From positions 106,748 through 170,747 of the forward strand of contig NZ_FORF01000008.1 of assembly GCF_900113935.1 (NCBI RefSeq): DNA of 64,000 bases, read 5' to 3'. Both the position numbers and the translations under genes were made by a program. This document shows positions 9,853-18,219 of this stretch, in pieces. The stretch comes from Aquamicrobium aerolatum DSM 21857 (GTDB lineage: Bacteria > Pseudomonadota > Alphaproteobacteria > Rhizobiales > Rhizobiaceae). Position 1 is the stretch's first letter, and every line of letters starts with the position of its first letter. Under the pieces are notes generated by a model, which saw only the letters and a list, made by a program, of their open reading frames with translations, was not told the origin of the DNA and did no database searches.

Positions 9853-10293
9853 TCAACCGTAAGGCGAGACGCACTGACGGCGTGGGCCGTTATAGGGTTG
9901 AAACGTATTGTCGGAGGCACGGTATGAGCGGTACTGGCTGAAGCACCATTCGGCGTGGGCGCCGCCACGTGGACGGTAGCGAATCGGTGGCTCCTGTGCC
10001 TTCATCGCGCCGCCGATGATCGCACCCAGCGCAAAGGCTGCCGGCGGAAACCAGTAGTCACCATGGCGACGATAGCCAGGCCGCGCATGGCGATAGCCGC
10101 GATGGCCGCGCCAGTAGGTATCCCGGCCACGGCGCTCAAACCGGTCATGATAGTGCCGGTCGCGACGATATTGTACGTCGACCACATCTGACGATGCCTG
10201 AGTGGGCTGGGGGACATAGGGAGCGGAGGACGAGGGGACAACAAATGTCAGCACGCTGAAGGACGCGATAAAGGAAATGGCCGCTTTTCTCAT
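9853..10293 (-). CDS. BA14K-like secreted protein
   Basis: A 146-aa protein with an N-terminal signal peptide (residues ~1-24), an Arg/His/Tyr-rich middle and a C-terminal BA14K motif (WCFSQYRSYRASDNTF, then QPYNGPRRQC). BA14K-like proteins are exported immunoreactive or lectin-like proteins typical of Brucella and relatives; the molecular function is poorly known. A hydrophobic glycine-rich segment (FALGAIIGGAM) precedes the motif. The start at 10293 follows AAAGGA on the minus strand; longer in-frame starts lack this. This family marks the organism as a Hyphomicrobiales member. Confidence 0.87.
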   Translation of the reverse strand: MRKAAISFIASFSVLTFVVPSSSAPYVPQPTQASSDVVDVQYRRDRHYHDRFERRGRDTYWRGHRGYRHARPGYRRHGDYWFPPAAFALGAIIGGAMKAQEPPIRYRPRGGAHAEWCFSQYRSYRASDNTFQPYNGPRRQCVSPYG

Positions 10294-10454
10294 GGTATAT
10301 TCCTTTCTTGCAGAGATGGATTCTGTCAGAACAGAAGATAATTCAAAGCTAGATTTTCCAGAATATTCGGCGTTTTGAATGCTATAGGCAAGTTTCAACG
10401 ATGGAAAGCTGCCCTGACATTGGCTTTTGCGACCAGCATGGCCTATGAGAACAT

Positions 10455-10724
10455 ATGGATAATAATAGGTTTGAAACTCCCGTCACCGTCAAAGTCGAAC
10501 CCACCGGTGCGCTCGTCGCATTGCAGACCGTTCGCGAGACTTCCGATTTTCTACTGACCCAATGGTCGGGCAAGCGCAGCGACAAGCATCGTGCGGCGTT
10601 GCAGGCCTGCTCTGACGTTACATCCGGCAACAAGCCAGCCATGACCGCGCGCCGTGCGGTCGTCGCCGCCTTCAGGGAAGCTGGCATCTACGTCGACGAA
10701 AAGCAGCTTGCTTTGCAAAGCTGA
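10455..10724 (+). CDS. DUF982 domain protein
   Basis: An 89-aa protein that matches the DUF982 pattern: an N-terminal FETPVTVKV strand, then a TSDFLLTQWSGKRSDKHRAA helix and a C-terminal RRAVVAAFREAGI helix. The family is nearly confined to Hyphomicrobiales and its function is unknown. It is monocistronic and followed by a clear terminator. Confidence 0.85.
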   Translation: MDNNRFETPVTVKVEPTGALVALQTVRETSDFLLTQWSGKRSDKHRAALQACSDVTSGNKPAMTARRAVVAAFREAGIYVDEKQLALQS

Positions 10725-10786
10725 GTCGCCCAGCGCCCCGTTTCTTGCGCGTCTGGACGAGACTTCACCATTGCAATTGAGTGCAT

Positions 10787-10826
10787 AAAAAAGCTGCCGG
10801 AGCGTTGGAGCGCCGGCAGCTTTTTT
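10787..10826 (+). terminator. Rho-independent terminator after the DUF982 gene
   Basis: AAAAAGCTGCCGG, a short loop region, then CCGGCAGCTTTTTT: a GC-rich stem with a T-run on the plus strand and an A-run on the other, so it may be bidirectional. Confidence 0.85.
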
Positions 10827-10963
10827 GTCTCCCGAACTGGTTCGGGAGACATGCTCATTTTTGCGCATGTCTTTATCCCGAAACCGGTTGCCACTTTCGG
10901 GAGACATGCTCATTTGCGCACGTCTTTATCCCGAGCCCGGTTGCCAGTTGGGGAGACATGCTT
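10827..10963. repeat. Palindromic tandem repeat (rhizobial RIME-like)
   Basis: A GTCTCCCGAA/TTCGGGAGAC hairpin (10827-10850) leads into copies beginning at 10843, 10898 and 10950, of 55, 52 and about 14 bp (partial). Each full copy reads CGGGAGACATGCTCAT, then TGTCTTTATCCCGA and CCGGTTGCCA. The unit resembles dispersed intergenic palindromes of Mesorhizobium, Sinorhizobium and Brucella. Confidence 0.75.
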
Positions 10964-10976
10964 GAGCGGGCAGCTA

Positions 10977-11144
10977 TCAGGATTTCGCGCGTGTGCGTTG
11001 CGGCATCTGACGGCCCTGTGTCGGCGGAGCGAACAGATGTTCAGGCATTGAGCCCGACGGGTCCAGCGGCTGGCGGCAGCTTGGGCAATGATTGCTGTCG
11101 GACATCGTGCAGCCGCACGACGGGCATGGATGAGGCGACTTCAT
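10977..11144 (-). CDS. Small zinc-ribbon protein (55 aa)
   Basis: The predicted 55-aa peptide has two CPSC knuckles (PCPSCGC and HCPSCRQ, 13 residues apart, residues 7-23), the pattern of a four-cysteine zinc ribbon, then a Pro/Arg-rich basic tail. The ATG at 11144 has AGGG about 10 nt upstream. It starts 23 bp after the stop of the 68-aa gene on the same strand, so the two may be one transcript. A longer frame to 11405 exists but has no coding character. Function is unknown; a nucleic-acid or protein contact role is only a guess. Confidence 0.5.
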   Translation of the reverse strand: MKSPHPCPSCGCTMSDSNHCPSCRQPLDPSGSMPEHLFAPPTQGRQMPQRTRAKS

Positions 11145-11167
11145 TTTCAAGAAACCCTGCGATCTGG

Positions 11168-11374
11168 CTACAGCTTGACGTTGGCGAGACGAGAACTGAG
11201 TGCCTCGCGGTCCGCGACCGACTTCAGGCGGATGGTCAACGCTTCGCTCTTGACGGGAACCTGGGGCGGAAGGCTTACCGGAATGTCGGAAGCATTTTCG
11301 ACGGCCCACTTCTTGAAACGTGGCAGCTTGTTCGGACCGTTCATCGGGAAAGTATAGCTGTAGGAAAAGCTCAT
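11168..11374 (-). CDS. Hypothetical protein, 68 aa
   Basis: A 68-aa basic protein starting MSFSYSYTFPMNGPNK, with no signal peptide, membrane segment or recognised motif. AGAGGA lies 7-8 nt before ATG 11374 on the minus strand, which fixes the start; a longer frame to 11506 has no ribosome site. It is followed by the zinc-ribbon gene on the same strand. The family is not recognised. Confidence 0.55.
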   Translation of the reverse strand: MSFSYSYTFPMNGPNKLPRFKKWAVENASDIPVSLPPQVPVKSEALTIRLKSVADREALSSRLANVKL

Positions 11375-11758
11375 CAGGGGATCCTCTGACGCATGGAGAC
11401 GGCACGAGCGCGCGTAGCGACCGCTCGGTGCAATGTCGGGAAATGGAATTGTGCGGGTTTTTAACCTGGTGCCGCTCTTGCTCTCGCAGGTAGAGGCACC
11501 AGGCACCTAGCCGGGTTTGCGGCAGTCCTGACAGTAAGGAATAATGGCAGGGAAGGTGCTCATGGGGAAGATGTCGGCCATTCCCGCATGTTTGTCAAAT
11601 CGTGCCGGCTAACAGCGCAACGGGGCTCGAAGCTTTGTTGCGTCTGGCGATCGGGCGGTCTCGATCGAATGCGATTTGGCAGGTCGCAATGATCGGTCGG
11701 GGGCCAGACAAGCGCTTGCGTGGGCTGACCTGAAGCGCTGTGCGTAAGCGTGCTCTGG
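11375..11758. other. Intergenic region between the 68-aa gene and ku
   Basis: About 380 bases without a supported gene. Frames on the minus strand here have no ribosome site and poor codon use. It holds the divergent start regions of the 68-aa gene (left end) and of ku (right end). Confidence 0.4.
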
Positions 11759-11783
11759 GGAACTTTTCCCGCTTCTTCGGGTT
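11759..11783 (+). promoter_or_regulatory. EcfG-type (general stress sigma) promoter for ku-ligD
   Basis: GGAAC at 11759-11763, a 16-bp spacer and GGTT at 11780-11783 fit the alphaproteobacterial EcfG consensus GGAAC-N16/17-CGTT with one mismatch in the -10. It lies 30 bp before the ku GTG start, a suitable distance. A perfect copy of the motif precedes the second ku gene. Confidence 0.6.
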
Positions 11784-11813
11784 CAGTTGTGACCAAGGCC
11801 TGAGGATAGTCGC

Positions 11814-12647
11814 GTGGCTGCAAGAGCGATCTGGAAGGGGCATCTGAGCGTGGGTGAGCTGTCATGCGGCGTTGCCCTCTATTCGGCCGCCACCACGTCA
11901 GAGCGAATTTCATTTCACATCGTCAACAGGAAGACCGGCAACCGCGTTCGTCGTGAATATGTCGACGAACAAACCGGCAAGCCGGTAGAGCGCGAAGATC
12001 AGGTCAAGGGCTACGAGACTTCGCGCAACAATTACATCATTCTCGAACCTGAAGAGATCGCAAGCGCAGTGCCGGAGGGTGACAAGACCCTGTCAGTGGC
12101 GGCATTCGTGCCCTGTTCAGAGGTCGATACGGCCTATTTCGACAAGCCCTATTTTCTCGTGCCTTCAGACGATGTGGCGGAGAACGCGTTCGCGCTGATC
12201 CGCGATGGGATGCGCAAGCAGAACGTCGCTGCGCTGGCACGCGCCGTGCTGTTTCGCCGAGTGCGCAGCGTGCTGATCCAGCCGCATGACGGTGGATTTC
12301 TCGCCAATACGCTGCACTTTGACTATGAAGTCGTCTCCGCAAGCGACGCTTTTGCCGATATGCCGGAGCTGAAGATTACCGGCGAGATGCTCGATCTAGC
12401 CAGGCACATCATCGACACCAAGCGTGGCAAATTCGATCCTTCGACATTCGATGACCGCTATGACGCGGCCCTTGCTGAACTGGTTCGGGCCAAGGCGGAA
12501 GGGCGCGAAATCGAGAAGCCGAAGCGGGAGGCCGAGAAGAAGGTGGTCGACCTGATGCAGGCTCTGCGCGAAAGCGCCGCTGCCGCAGACAAGGCGAAGA
12601 AAAAGGCGAAACCCGCCGCGCCCGCTTCCAAGCGCAAGGCCAGCTAG
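11814..12647 (+). CDS. ku: Non-homologous end-joining protein Ku (copy 1)
   Basis: A 277-aa prokaryotic Ku: a beta-barrel DNA-ring domain at residues ~5-180 (SVGELSCGVALYSA, YVDEQTGKPVEREDQVKGYE) and a basic Lys/Ala-rich C-terminal tail (residues ~235-277) of the kind that recruits LigD. As a homodimer it threads on DNA ends. GTG 11814 is the start, with GAGGA upstream. ligD follows after 3 bp, so they are co-transcribed. A stress-type promoter is visible upstream. A second ku gene faces ligD, so heterodimers or division of labour are possible, as in Sinorhizobium (family knowledge). Confidence 0.94.
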   Translation: MAARAIWKGHLSVGELSCGVALYSAATTSERISFHIVNRKTGNRVRREYVDEQTGKPVEREDQVKGYETSRNNYIILEPEEIASAVPEGDKTLSVAAFVPCSEVDTAYFDKPYFLVPSDDVAENAFALIRDGMRKQNVAALARAVLFRRVRSVLIQPHDGGFLANTLHFDYEVVSASDAFADMPELKITGEMLDLARHIIDTKRGKFDPSTFDDRYDAALAELVRAKAEGREIEKPKREAEKKVVDLMQALRESAAAADKAKKKAKPAAPASKRKAS

Positions 12648-12650
12648 GCC

Positions 12651-15167
12651 ATGCCGCTCGAAACCTACCGCAAGAAACGCGATTTCAAGAAGACGACGGA
12701 GCCGGACGGAAGCTCCAGCACCACCACTAGCGGCAACAGTTTCGTGATCCAGAAACATGCCGCACGCCGATTGCACTATGATCTGCGCCTGGAAATGAAT
12801 GGCGTGCTTGCCAGCTGGGCGGTGACGCGCGGTCCAAGCCTTGTGCCATCGGAAAAGCGGCTGGCCGTTCATGTCGAGGACCACCCGCTCGATTATGGTG
12901 ATTTTGAAGGCACCATTCCTCAGGGCGAATATGGCGGCGGCACCGTCATCGTCTGGGATCGCGGCACATGGAAGCCGCTGATCGACATCAAGAAGGGGAT
13001 GGCCAAGGGCCATCTGGAGTTCGAGCTTTCGGGCGAGAAGCTTGAAGGGCGCTGGCATCTGGTCCGGTTGCCCAAACGCCCACGCGAAAAGCGCGACAAC
13101 TGGTTGCTCATCAAGGGCGATGACGAATTCGCCAACACCGAGGACGCGAAGGATATTCTTGAAGCGCGCCCGGAGTCGGTAAAGACCGGGCGTCAGATCG
13201 ATGAGGTCGCGGGCGAGGCTCCCGGATGGTCTTCAAAGACCGGGAAAATCGATCAGAAGGCCAAAGTTCAGGCTGCATCGAACAGGAAATCGTCGAAGAA
13301 AGCCAAGCAATCTCCGATGCCGGACTTCGTTGAGCCGCAATTGGCGACGTTGAAGCCAAAAGTTCCGACCGGCAAGGGCTGGCTTTATGAGATCAAATTT
13401 GACGGCTACCGTCTTCAGGCGCGTCTGGAAGATGGCAGCCTCAAGCTGCTGACACGGACCGGGCTCGATTGGACCGAGCGATTTGGCGACCGCATCGCTA
13501 GGGCGTTCAAGGCGCTTCCGGCCGACAAGGCCATCATAGACGGCGAACTGGTGGTCGAAGGGGCAGGGGGAACTTCCGATTTCTCGGCATTGCAAGCTGC
13601 CCTCAGCGACGGCGAGACGGACCGCTTCGTGTTCTATGCGTTTGATCTTCTATATCTCGACGGCGAGGATCTGCGCGCGCAAAGCTTGGTGGACCGCAAG
13701 GTCGCACTCCAGCAATTGCTCGAAAATGCGGAAGATTGCCTGCGGTTCAGCGAGCATTTTGACGACGATGGCGAGCTTGTGCTGCGCCATGCCTGCCAGC
13801 TGGGGATTGAAGGGGTGGTTTCAAAGCAGGGGCAGGCCACCTACCAGTCAGGCCGCAACAAGGACTGGATCAAATCCAAATGCAGCGCGAGCCAGGAGGT
13901 CGTAATTGGGGGCTATGTGCCCTCGACCGTCTCTGACACTCAGATCGGATCGCTCGTGGCGGGCGTGTTCGAGGATGGAAAGTTCAGGCATGTCGGGCGC
14001 ATTGGCACCGGCTTTTCGCGCGAGGTTGCCGCCGATCTTTTCCAGCGCCTCGCGAAGATCGAGCGTCAGACGTCGCCATTCTCCGGAAAACTGGACGCGG
14101 CGGCGCGTCGCGGCGTGAAGTTCGTGAAGCCGCAGCTTGTCGCAGAGGTCGAGTTCAGCACATGGACGGCGGACGGCCTGATGCGGCACGCAGCCTTCCG
14201 TGGCCTGCGCGAAGACAAACCTGCAAAAGAGGTCGTACGCGAAGGGGAGAAGGCGGCGATGCCCGAAAAAGTGCCCACACGCGCGCAATTTACCGTCGAG
14301 CTGACCAACCCGGATCGGGTTTACTGGAAGGATGCGGGCGTCACGAAAGAACGGCTGGCAAACTACTATGCGCAGGTCTGGCCGTTTATGCAGCCTTTCG
14401 TGGCCAATCGCGCCCTGGCGCTGCTGCGCTGTCCCGGCGGGATTGCCGAGCAATGTTTCTTCCAGAAGCATGGCTGGAAAGGCATGACAGACGAAATCCG
14501 CACGCTCGTTGATCCTCAGGACAAGGACGATGACACGTTGATCTTCGTGGATTCGCTCGATGGGTTGGTTGGGCTGGTTCAGGGTGGGGCGCTGGAAATC
14601 CACCCCTGGCAGTCGTCATTGGACGATCTGGAGCATCCAGATCAGGTGGTGATCGATCTGGACCCCGGCGACGGGGTGAAATGGGCAACGATGCTCGACG
14701 CCGCCCGGCAGGTGCGTCAGCGGCTTGAGGACGCGGGGCTCGCAGCTTTCGTCAAGACAACGGGGGGCAAGGGGCTGCATGTCGTCGCACCGCTTATTCC
14801 GAAGGCTGGCTGGGACGAGGTCAAGGGTTTTGCACGCGATATTGCGGATGCGATGGAGGCTGACGACCCGGATGGATTCATCGCAAAAGCAAGCAAGGCG
14901 GAGCGAAAGGGCAAAATTTACGTCGACTATCTGCGCAATGGTCGCAACGCCACGGCAATTGCGCCCTATTCGACCCGTGCGCGCAACGGCGCGACAATTG
15001 CCATGCCAGTGGGGTGGAAGGAATTGAGCCCGGCGATTGAGTCCAGCCATTTCACGGTGGCAAACGCGATGGCGCGGCTCGATAATCTGACGGCAGACCC
15101 ATGGGCGGATTTCAGGAAGGCTGCGGCACCGCTGGAGGCTCCCAGTCCGCGCAAGAAGCGGCGTTAG
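12651..15167 (+). CDS. ligD: Multifunctional ATP-dependent DNA ligase LigD
   Basis: An 838-aa three-domain LigD in the order phosphoesterase - ligase - polymerase. The 3'-phosphoesterase (residues ~25-165) has HAARRLHYDLRLE. The ligase domain (~220-520) has EIKFDGYR with the AMP-accepting Lys249. The polymerase/primase domain (~545-815) has VIDLDPGD metal aspartates and a basic C-terminus. It repairs double-strand breaks by filling, trimming and sealing ends held by Ku. It is coupled to ku upstream and ends 1 bp from the convergent second ku gene, so the 3' ends of both transcripts may overlap. Confidence 0.96.
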   Translation: MPLETYRKKRDFKKTTEPDGSSSTTTSGNSFVIQKHAARRLHYDLRLEMNGVLASWAVTRGPSLVPSEKRLAVHVEDHPLDYGDFEGTIPQGEYGGGTVIVWDRGTWKPLIDIKKGMAKGHLEFELSGEKLEGRWHLVRLPKRPREKRDNWLLIKGDDEFANTEDAKDILEARPESVKTGRQIDEVAGEAPGWSSKTGKIDQKAKVQAASNRKSSKKAKQSPMPDFVEPQLATLKPKVPTGKGWLYEIKFDGYRLQARLEDGSLKLLTRTGLDWTERFGDRIARAFKALPADKAIIDGELVVEGAGGTSDFSALQAALSDGETDRFVFYAFDLLYLDGEDLRAQSLVDRKVALQQLLENAEDCLRFSEHFDDDGELVLRHACQLGIEGVVSKQGQATYQSGRNKDWIKSKCSASQEVVIGGYVPSTVSDTQIGSLVAGVFEDGKFRHVGRIGTGFSREVAADLFQRLAKIERQTSPFSGKLDAAARRGVKFVKPQLVAEVEFSTWTADGLMRHAAFRGLREDKPAKEVVREGEKAAMPEKVPTRAQFTVELTNPDRVYWKDAGVTKERLANYYAQVWPFMQPFVANRALALLRCPGGIAEQCFFQKHGWKGMTDEIRTLVDPQDKDDDTLIFVDSLDGLVGLVQGGALEIHPWQSSLDDLEHPDQVVIDLDPGDGVKWATMLDAARQVRQRLEDAGLAAFVKTTGGKGLHVVAPLIPKAGWDEVKGFARDIADAMEADDPDGFIAKASKAERKGKIYVDYLRNGRNATAIAPYSTRARNGATIAMPVGWKELSPAIESSHFTVANAMARLDNLTADPWADFRKAAAPLEAPSPRKKRR

Positions 15168-15168
15168 T

Positions 15169-15969
15169 CTAGCGCTGGTTCTTCTTCTCGTTTTCGACGC
15201 TCCTGCGCAGCGCATCCATGATCGAGACGACGTTGTCGGGTGTGTCACTCTTCGTCGGCTTTTTCGCCGGGGCCGGCTTTTGTTTGCGTTTCTTGGCAGC
15301 GATGATCTGCTTGAGGCGTTTCTGAACGGGATCTTCCACCAACGCCGGCGACCAATCCTGAGTGCGCTCGTCAATGAGTTTTGTGATGAGTTTCAAGGCC
15401 TTCGGATCAGGCTTTGAGGATTCGATTCCGGAAAGCTGCTCGCCGTCGCGGACTTCGTCGCCATAGCGCAGAGTCCAGACGACAATACCCTTGTCACGCG
15501 GTTCGAGCATCACCGCGCGCTCGCGCCGATAAAGCACCAGCCGTGCGATCCCAACGGTGCCGGTCGCGGCCATCGCGTCCCGGATCACCGAGAACGCTTC
15601 CTCGGCGATCTTGTCGTCGGGCGTCAGATAATGCGCGGTGTCGAGCCAAATCCAGCCGATGTCGTCGCGGGGGATGAAGCTGTCAATGTCGATGGTGCGC
15701 GTGCTTTCCAGCGCGACGGCCTCAAGCTCCTCATCTTCGAGGACGATCATGCGGTCGTCGGCGATTGGGTAGGCCTTGCGCTGATCCTGTTCTTTCACCG
15801 GCTTGCCTGTCGTCTCATCGACATAGCGGCTTTCGACGCGATTTCCGGTAGCGCGGTTGATCGTATTGAACCGGACCTTCTTGTTGGTGGTGGTGGCAGG
15901 AGTCATCGCCACCCGGCAAGTCACCAGCGAGAGTCGCAAATAGCCTTTCCAGAAACTGCGCGGCGCCAT
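15169..15969 (-). CDS. ku: Non-homologous end-joining protein Ku (copy 2)
   Basis: A 266-aa Ku with the same barrel (LRLSLVTCRVAMTPAT, YVDETTGKPVKEQDQRKAYP) and a Lys-rich C-terminal extension from ~225. It differs considerably from copy 1, so it is an old paralogue or separately acquired, not a recent duplication. It faces ligD tail to tail. Its own perfect EcfG-type promoter lies 31 bp upstream, predicting induction in stress or stationary phase independent of the ku-ligD unit. Confidence 0.94.
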   Translation of the reverse strand: MAPRSFWKGYLRLSLVTCRVAMTPATTTNKKVRFNTINRATGNRVESRYVDETTGKPVKEQDQRKAYPIADDRMIVLEDEELEAVALESTRTIDIDSFIPRDDIGWIWLDTAHYLTPDDKIAEEAFSVIRDAMAATGTVGIARLVLYRRERAVMLEPRDKGIVVWTLRYGDEVRDGEQLSGIESSKPDPKALKLITKLIDERTQDWSPALVEDPVQKRLKQIIAAKKRKQKPAPAKKPTKSDTPDNVVSIMDALRRSVENEKKNQR

Positions 15970-15999
15970 CGTTCACCTGTTCGGTACAACACAAGCTGC

Positions 16000-16025
16000 A
16001 ACGCGCTATATGCCAGGTTCGTTCC
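16000..16025 (-). promoter_or_regulatory. EcfG-type (general stress sigma) promoter for ku copy 2
   Basis: On the minus strand GGAAC (16025-16021), a 17-bp spacer and CGTT (16003-16000) match the EcfG promoter consensus exactly. The -10 element is 31 bp before the ku start and the motif falls between aag and ku. Confidence 0.75.
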
Positions 16026-16047
16026 TGCCGAGGTCATGCCGGCCATC

Positions 16048-16626
16048 TCAGGCGGACTTCGGAAACGGCTTGCTGAGAAAACGCGACCCGGCCAAACCGA
16101 AGCGCCAGGGGCGATCGATCGCCTGCGAAATGCCAATTCGTGGCCCAGTGGCGATCGAAACGGAACCAGCTCCTGGCTTGAGAGCAAACGGAGCCGACAG
16201 GAGCGGCTGCATGTTTACACGCAGGTCGATGTCGAGCGCCTGTGTCAGACGGCCGGGGCCGGATGCCAGCAGGCGCGTTCCGTCCAGTCCCCGCCTTCTT
16301 ATCATCTCATCGATCCCGTCTGTCGGCTCCAGCGCGCGCAGGAGAACAGCGCTGCCGGGTTGGCAGACAATATTCATGCACCAGTGAATGCCGTAGGAGC
16401 GGTAGACATAGGCGGTTCCGGCTTCGCCAAACATTGCGCGATTGCGCGGAGTAGGGCCGCGAAAACTGTGCGAGGCGGGATCGTCGGGCAGATAGGCTTC
16501 GGTTTCGACGATTACACCGCCGACCCCGGCAAAGGTGAAGGTCATGCCGACAAGCTCTTGTGCCACTGTGACTGCGTTGCGGTCGAAGAAGGCCGTTCGA
16601 GGGCTCCTGTCACACGTCATTTGCAT
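16048..16626 (-). CDS. DNA-3-methyladenine glycosylase, AAG/Mpg family
   Basis: A 192-aa alkyl-adenine glycosylase that removes alkylated purines in base-excision repair. Family motifs are visible: VGGVIVETEAYLPDDPASHSFRG (catalytic Glu in ETEAY), NRAMFGEAGTAYVYRSYGIHWCMN, and ASGPGRLTQAL. Length is normal. Two starts (16626, 16620) are possible. It is on the same strand as and 78 bp upstream of ku copy 2, from which a stress promoter separates it, and completes a small DNA-repair island. Confidence 0.93.
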   Translation of the reverse strand: MQMTCDRSPRTAFFDRNAVTVAQELVGMTFTFAGVGGVIVETEAYLPDDPASHSFRGPTPRNRAMFGEAGTAYVYRSYGIHWCMNIVCQPGSAVLLRALEPTDGIDEMIRRRGLDGTRLLASGPGRLTQALDIDLRVNMQPLLSAPFALKPGAGSVSIATGPRIGISQAIDRPWRFGLAGSRFLSKPFPKSA

Positions 16627-16707
16627 CTCTGCGCGTCATCAGTTGCGATATAAATATCGGTCGCTCTGTGGGAACCATAAGTCGGTCACGAACATTTCAA
16701 CACTGTA

Positions 16708-16872
16708 ATGGGGTTGATTGGAATGTTGATCACCAGATTCAGCAGCAGCGGGCTTGCCGGAGCCTGCGTGGATGCGCTTGCGGAAAAAGGCGTCGCGGCC
16801 AAAGTGGTCTATCGACCCCGTTTTCTCAAGGATCCGACACCGTTTCTGGTACTGGTTCTGGAAACAGTATAG
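16708..16872 (+). CDS. Possible small protein (54 aa)
   Basis: A frame of 54 codons, MGLIGMLITRFSSSG to the end FLVLVLETV, with locally typical codon use and an alternative ATG at 16723 (49 aa). The middle is hydrophilic (AEKGVAAKVVYRPRFLKDP) and the C-terminus is hydrophobic. It fills the gap between divergent aag and the convergent YhiN-like gene. There is no good ribosome site for 16708, and TTGGA lies close to 16723. No family is recognised. Confidence 0.4.
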   Translation: MGLIGMLITRFSSSGLAGACVDALAEKGVAAKVVYRPRFLKDPTPFLVLVLETV

Positions 16873-16892
16873 CGACGGTAGGAAGTCCCGGT

Positions 16893-18101
16893 TTACTGGA
16901 CCGTTCCGGCGATTGCTGTTCCTGCCGCCCATCCGGACGACCACGCCCACTGGAAATTGTATCCGCCCAGCCATCCCGTCACATCGACAACCTCGCCGAT
17001 GAAGTAGAGGCCCGGCACGGATTTGCTTTCCATCGTGCGTGAATTCAGCGCGTCGGTGTCCACGCCGCCGAGCGTGACTTCTGCTGTGCGGTAACCTTCG
17101 GAACCAATCGGGTGGATTTCCCAGCCTTGAACGACCGCAGCGATTGCCGCGAGCTTCTTGTCGCTCGTCTCGCCCATCACCCCGGCCCAGCCATTTGCCT
17201 GCGCCAGATAGGCGGCGAGGCGTTTGGGAAGGATTTCGCCAAGCGCGTTGGCAACGCTGCGCCGTGGGTTCTCGCGCTTTGACGCGCAAAGCTCGTCGAA
17301 GACATCAGTTCTTGGCAGGAACGACACCTTGATCGGCATTTTTTCACGCCAGTATGACGAGATTTGCAGGATCGCCGGGCCGGACAGGCCACGATGCGTG
17401 AAGAGGACGGCTTCCTCGAAGGACGTCTTGCCGCACGAGACGCACGCGTCGAGTCCAACACCCGCGATCTCGCGAAAATCCTGCAGCATGTCCTCGCCGA
17501 AGGTCAGCGGCACCAATCCGGGGCGGGTTTCCGTGACCGGCAAGTCGAACTGGCTGGCGATCTGGTAGCCAAGGCCGCTGGCGCCCATCTTCGGGATCGA
17601 TTTGCCGCCGGTGGCAACCACAACGGTACGGCAGGTGATCTTCGCTGCGCCATCGCCGCCAAGGGTCAGAGCAAAGCCGGACTCGGTTTTTCGCAGCTGC
17701 TCCAGCGTCGTGCGAAGCCGCAGCTGCACTCCGGCCTGCGCCATCTCCTTCAACAGCATCTCGATGATGTCCTTGGCGGAGTTGTCGCAGAAGAGCTGGC
17801 CTAGCGTCTTCTCGTGGTAGGAGATGCCGTGCCGTTCCACCAGCGCGATGAAGTCGCGTGCCGTGTATCGACCGAGTGCCGACTTTGCGAAATGCGCATT
17901 GCCGGAGACGAAATTGCGCGCCGTCGTGCCGATATTGGTGAAATTGCACCGGCCACCGCCAGAGATGCGGATCTTTTCGCCGGGCGTCTTCGCGTGATCG
18001 ATGATCAGCACGCTGCCGCCCTTGGCCGCTGCGTGGATCGCGCACATCATGCCTGCGGCACCCGCGCCGAGCACGACCGTGTCGAAAGTTTCAATCCACA
18101 T
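16893..18101 (-). CDS. YhiN/BaiN (HI0933) family NAD(P)/FAD-dependent oxidoreductase
   Basis: A 402-aa flavoprotein. The N-terminal FAD motif VVLGAGAAGMMCAIHAA is followed by the family signature SGGGRCNFTN at ~47-56, VVVATGGKSIPKMGASGLGY in the middle, and the C-terminal FIGEVVDVTGWLGGYN. HI0933/YhiN proteins are conserved but their substrate is usually unknown; BaiN was assigned in bile-acid metabolism of clostridia, which is not evidence here. It stands as a single gene, and AraC ends 118 bp upstream on the same strand. Confidence 0.9.
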   Translation of the reverse strand: MWIETFDTVVLGAGAAGMMCAIHAAAKGGSVLIIDHAKTPGEKIRISGGGRCNFTNIGTTARNFVSGNAHFAKSALGRYTARDFIALVERHGISYHEKTLGQLFCDNSAKDIIEMLLKEMAQAGVQLRLRTTLEQLRKTESGFALTLGGDGAAKITCRTVVVATGGKSIPKMGASGLGYQIASQFDLPVTETRPGLVPLTFGEDMLQDFREIAGVGLDACVSCGKTSFEEAVLFTHRGLSGPAILQISSYWREKMPIKVSFLPRTDVFDELCASKRENPRRSVANALGEILPKRLAAYLAQANGWAGVMGETSDKKLAAIAAVVQGWEIHPIGSEGYRTAEVTLGGVDTDALNSRTMESKSVPGLYFIGEVVDVTGWLGGYNFQWAWSSGWAAGTAIAGTVQ

Positions 18102-18219
18102 GCAATCGTTCCGTTCGGGTGGCTGTTGGTTGGTTCAATTCGGCGCATCAAGCCGTTTTTGTCGCCAATGTCACTACCGGAAACGATTTCTCATGCGCTG
18201 GCGGGTGTTGTCCCCGCCT

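Noticed and set aside
10843..10963. Repeat array as CRISPR
   Set aside because: Copies abut with no unique spacers, unit is 52-55 bp, and no cas gene is present.
11595..11843. 82-aa minus-strand frame before ku
   Set aside because: No ribosome site, no motif, and it runs through the ku promoter and start.
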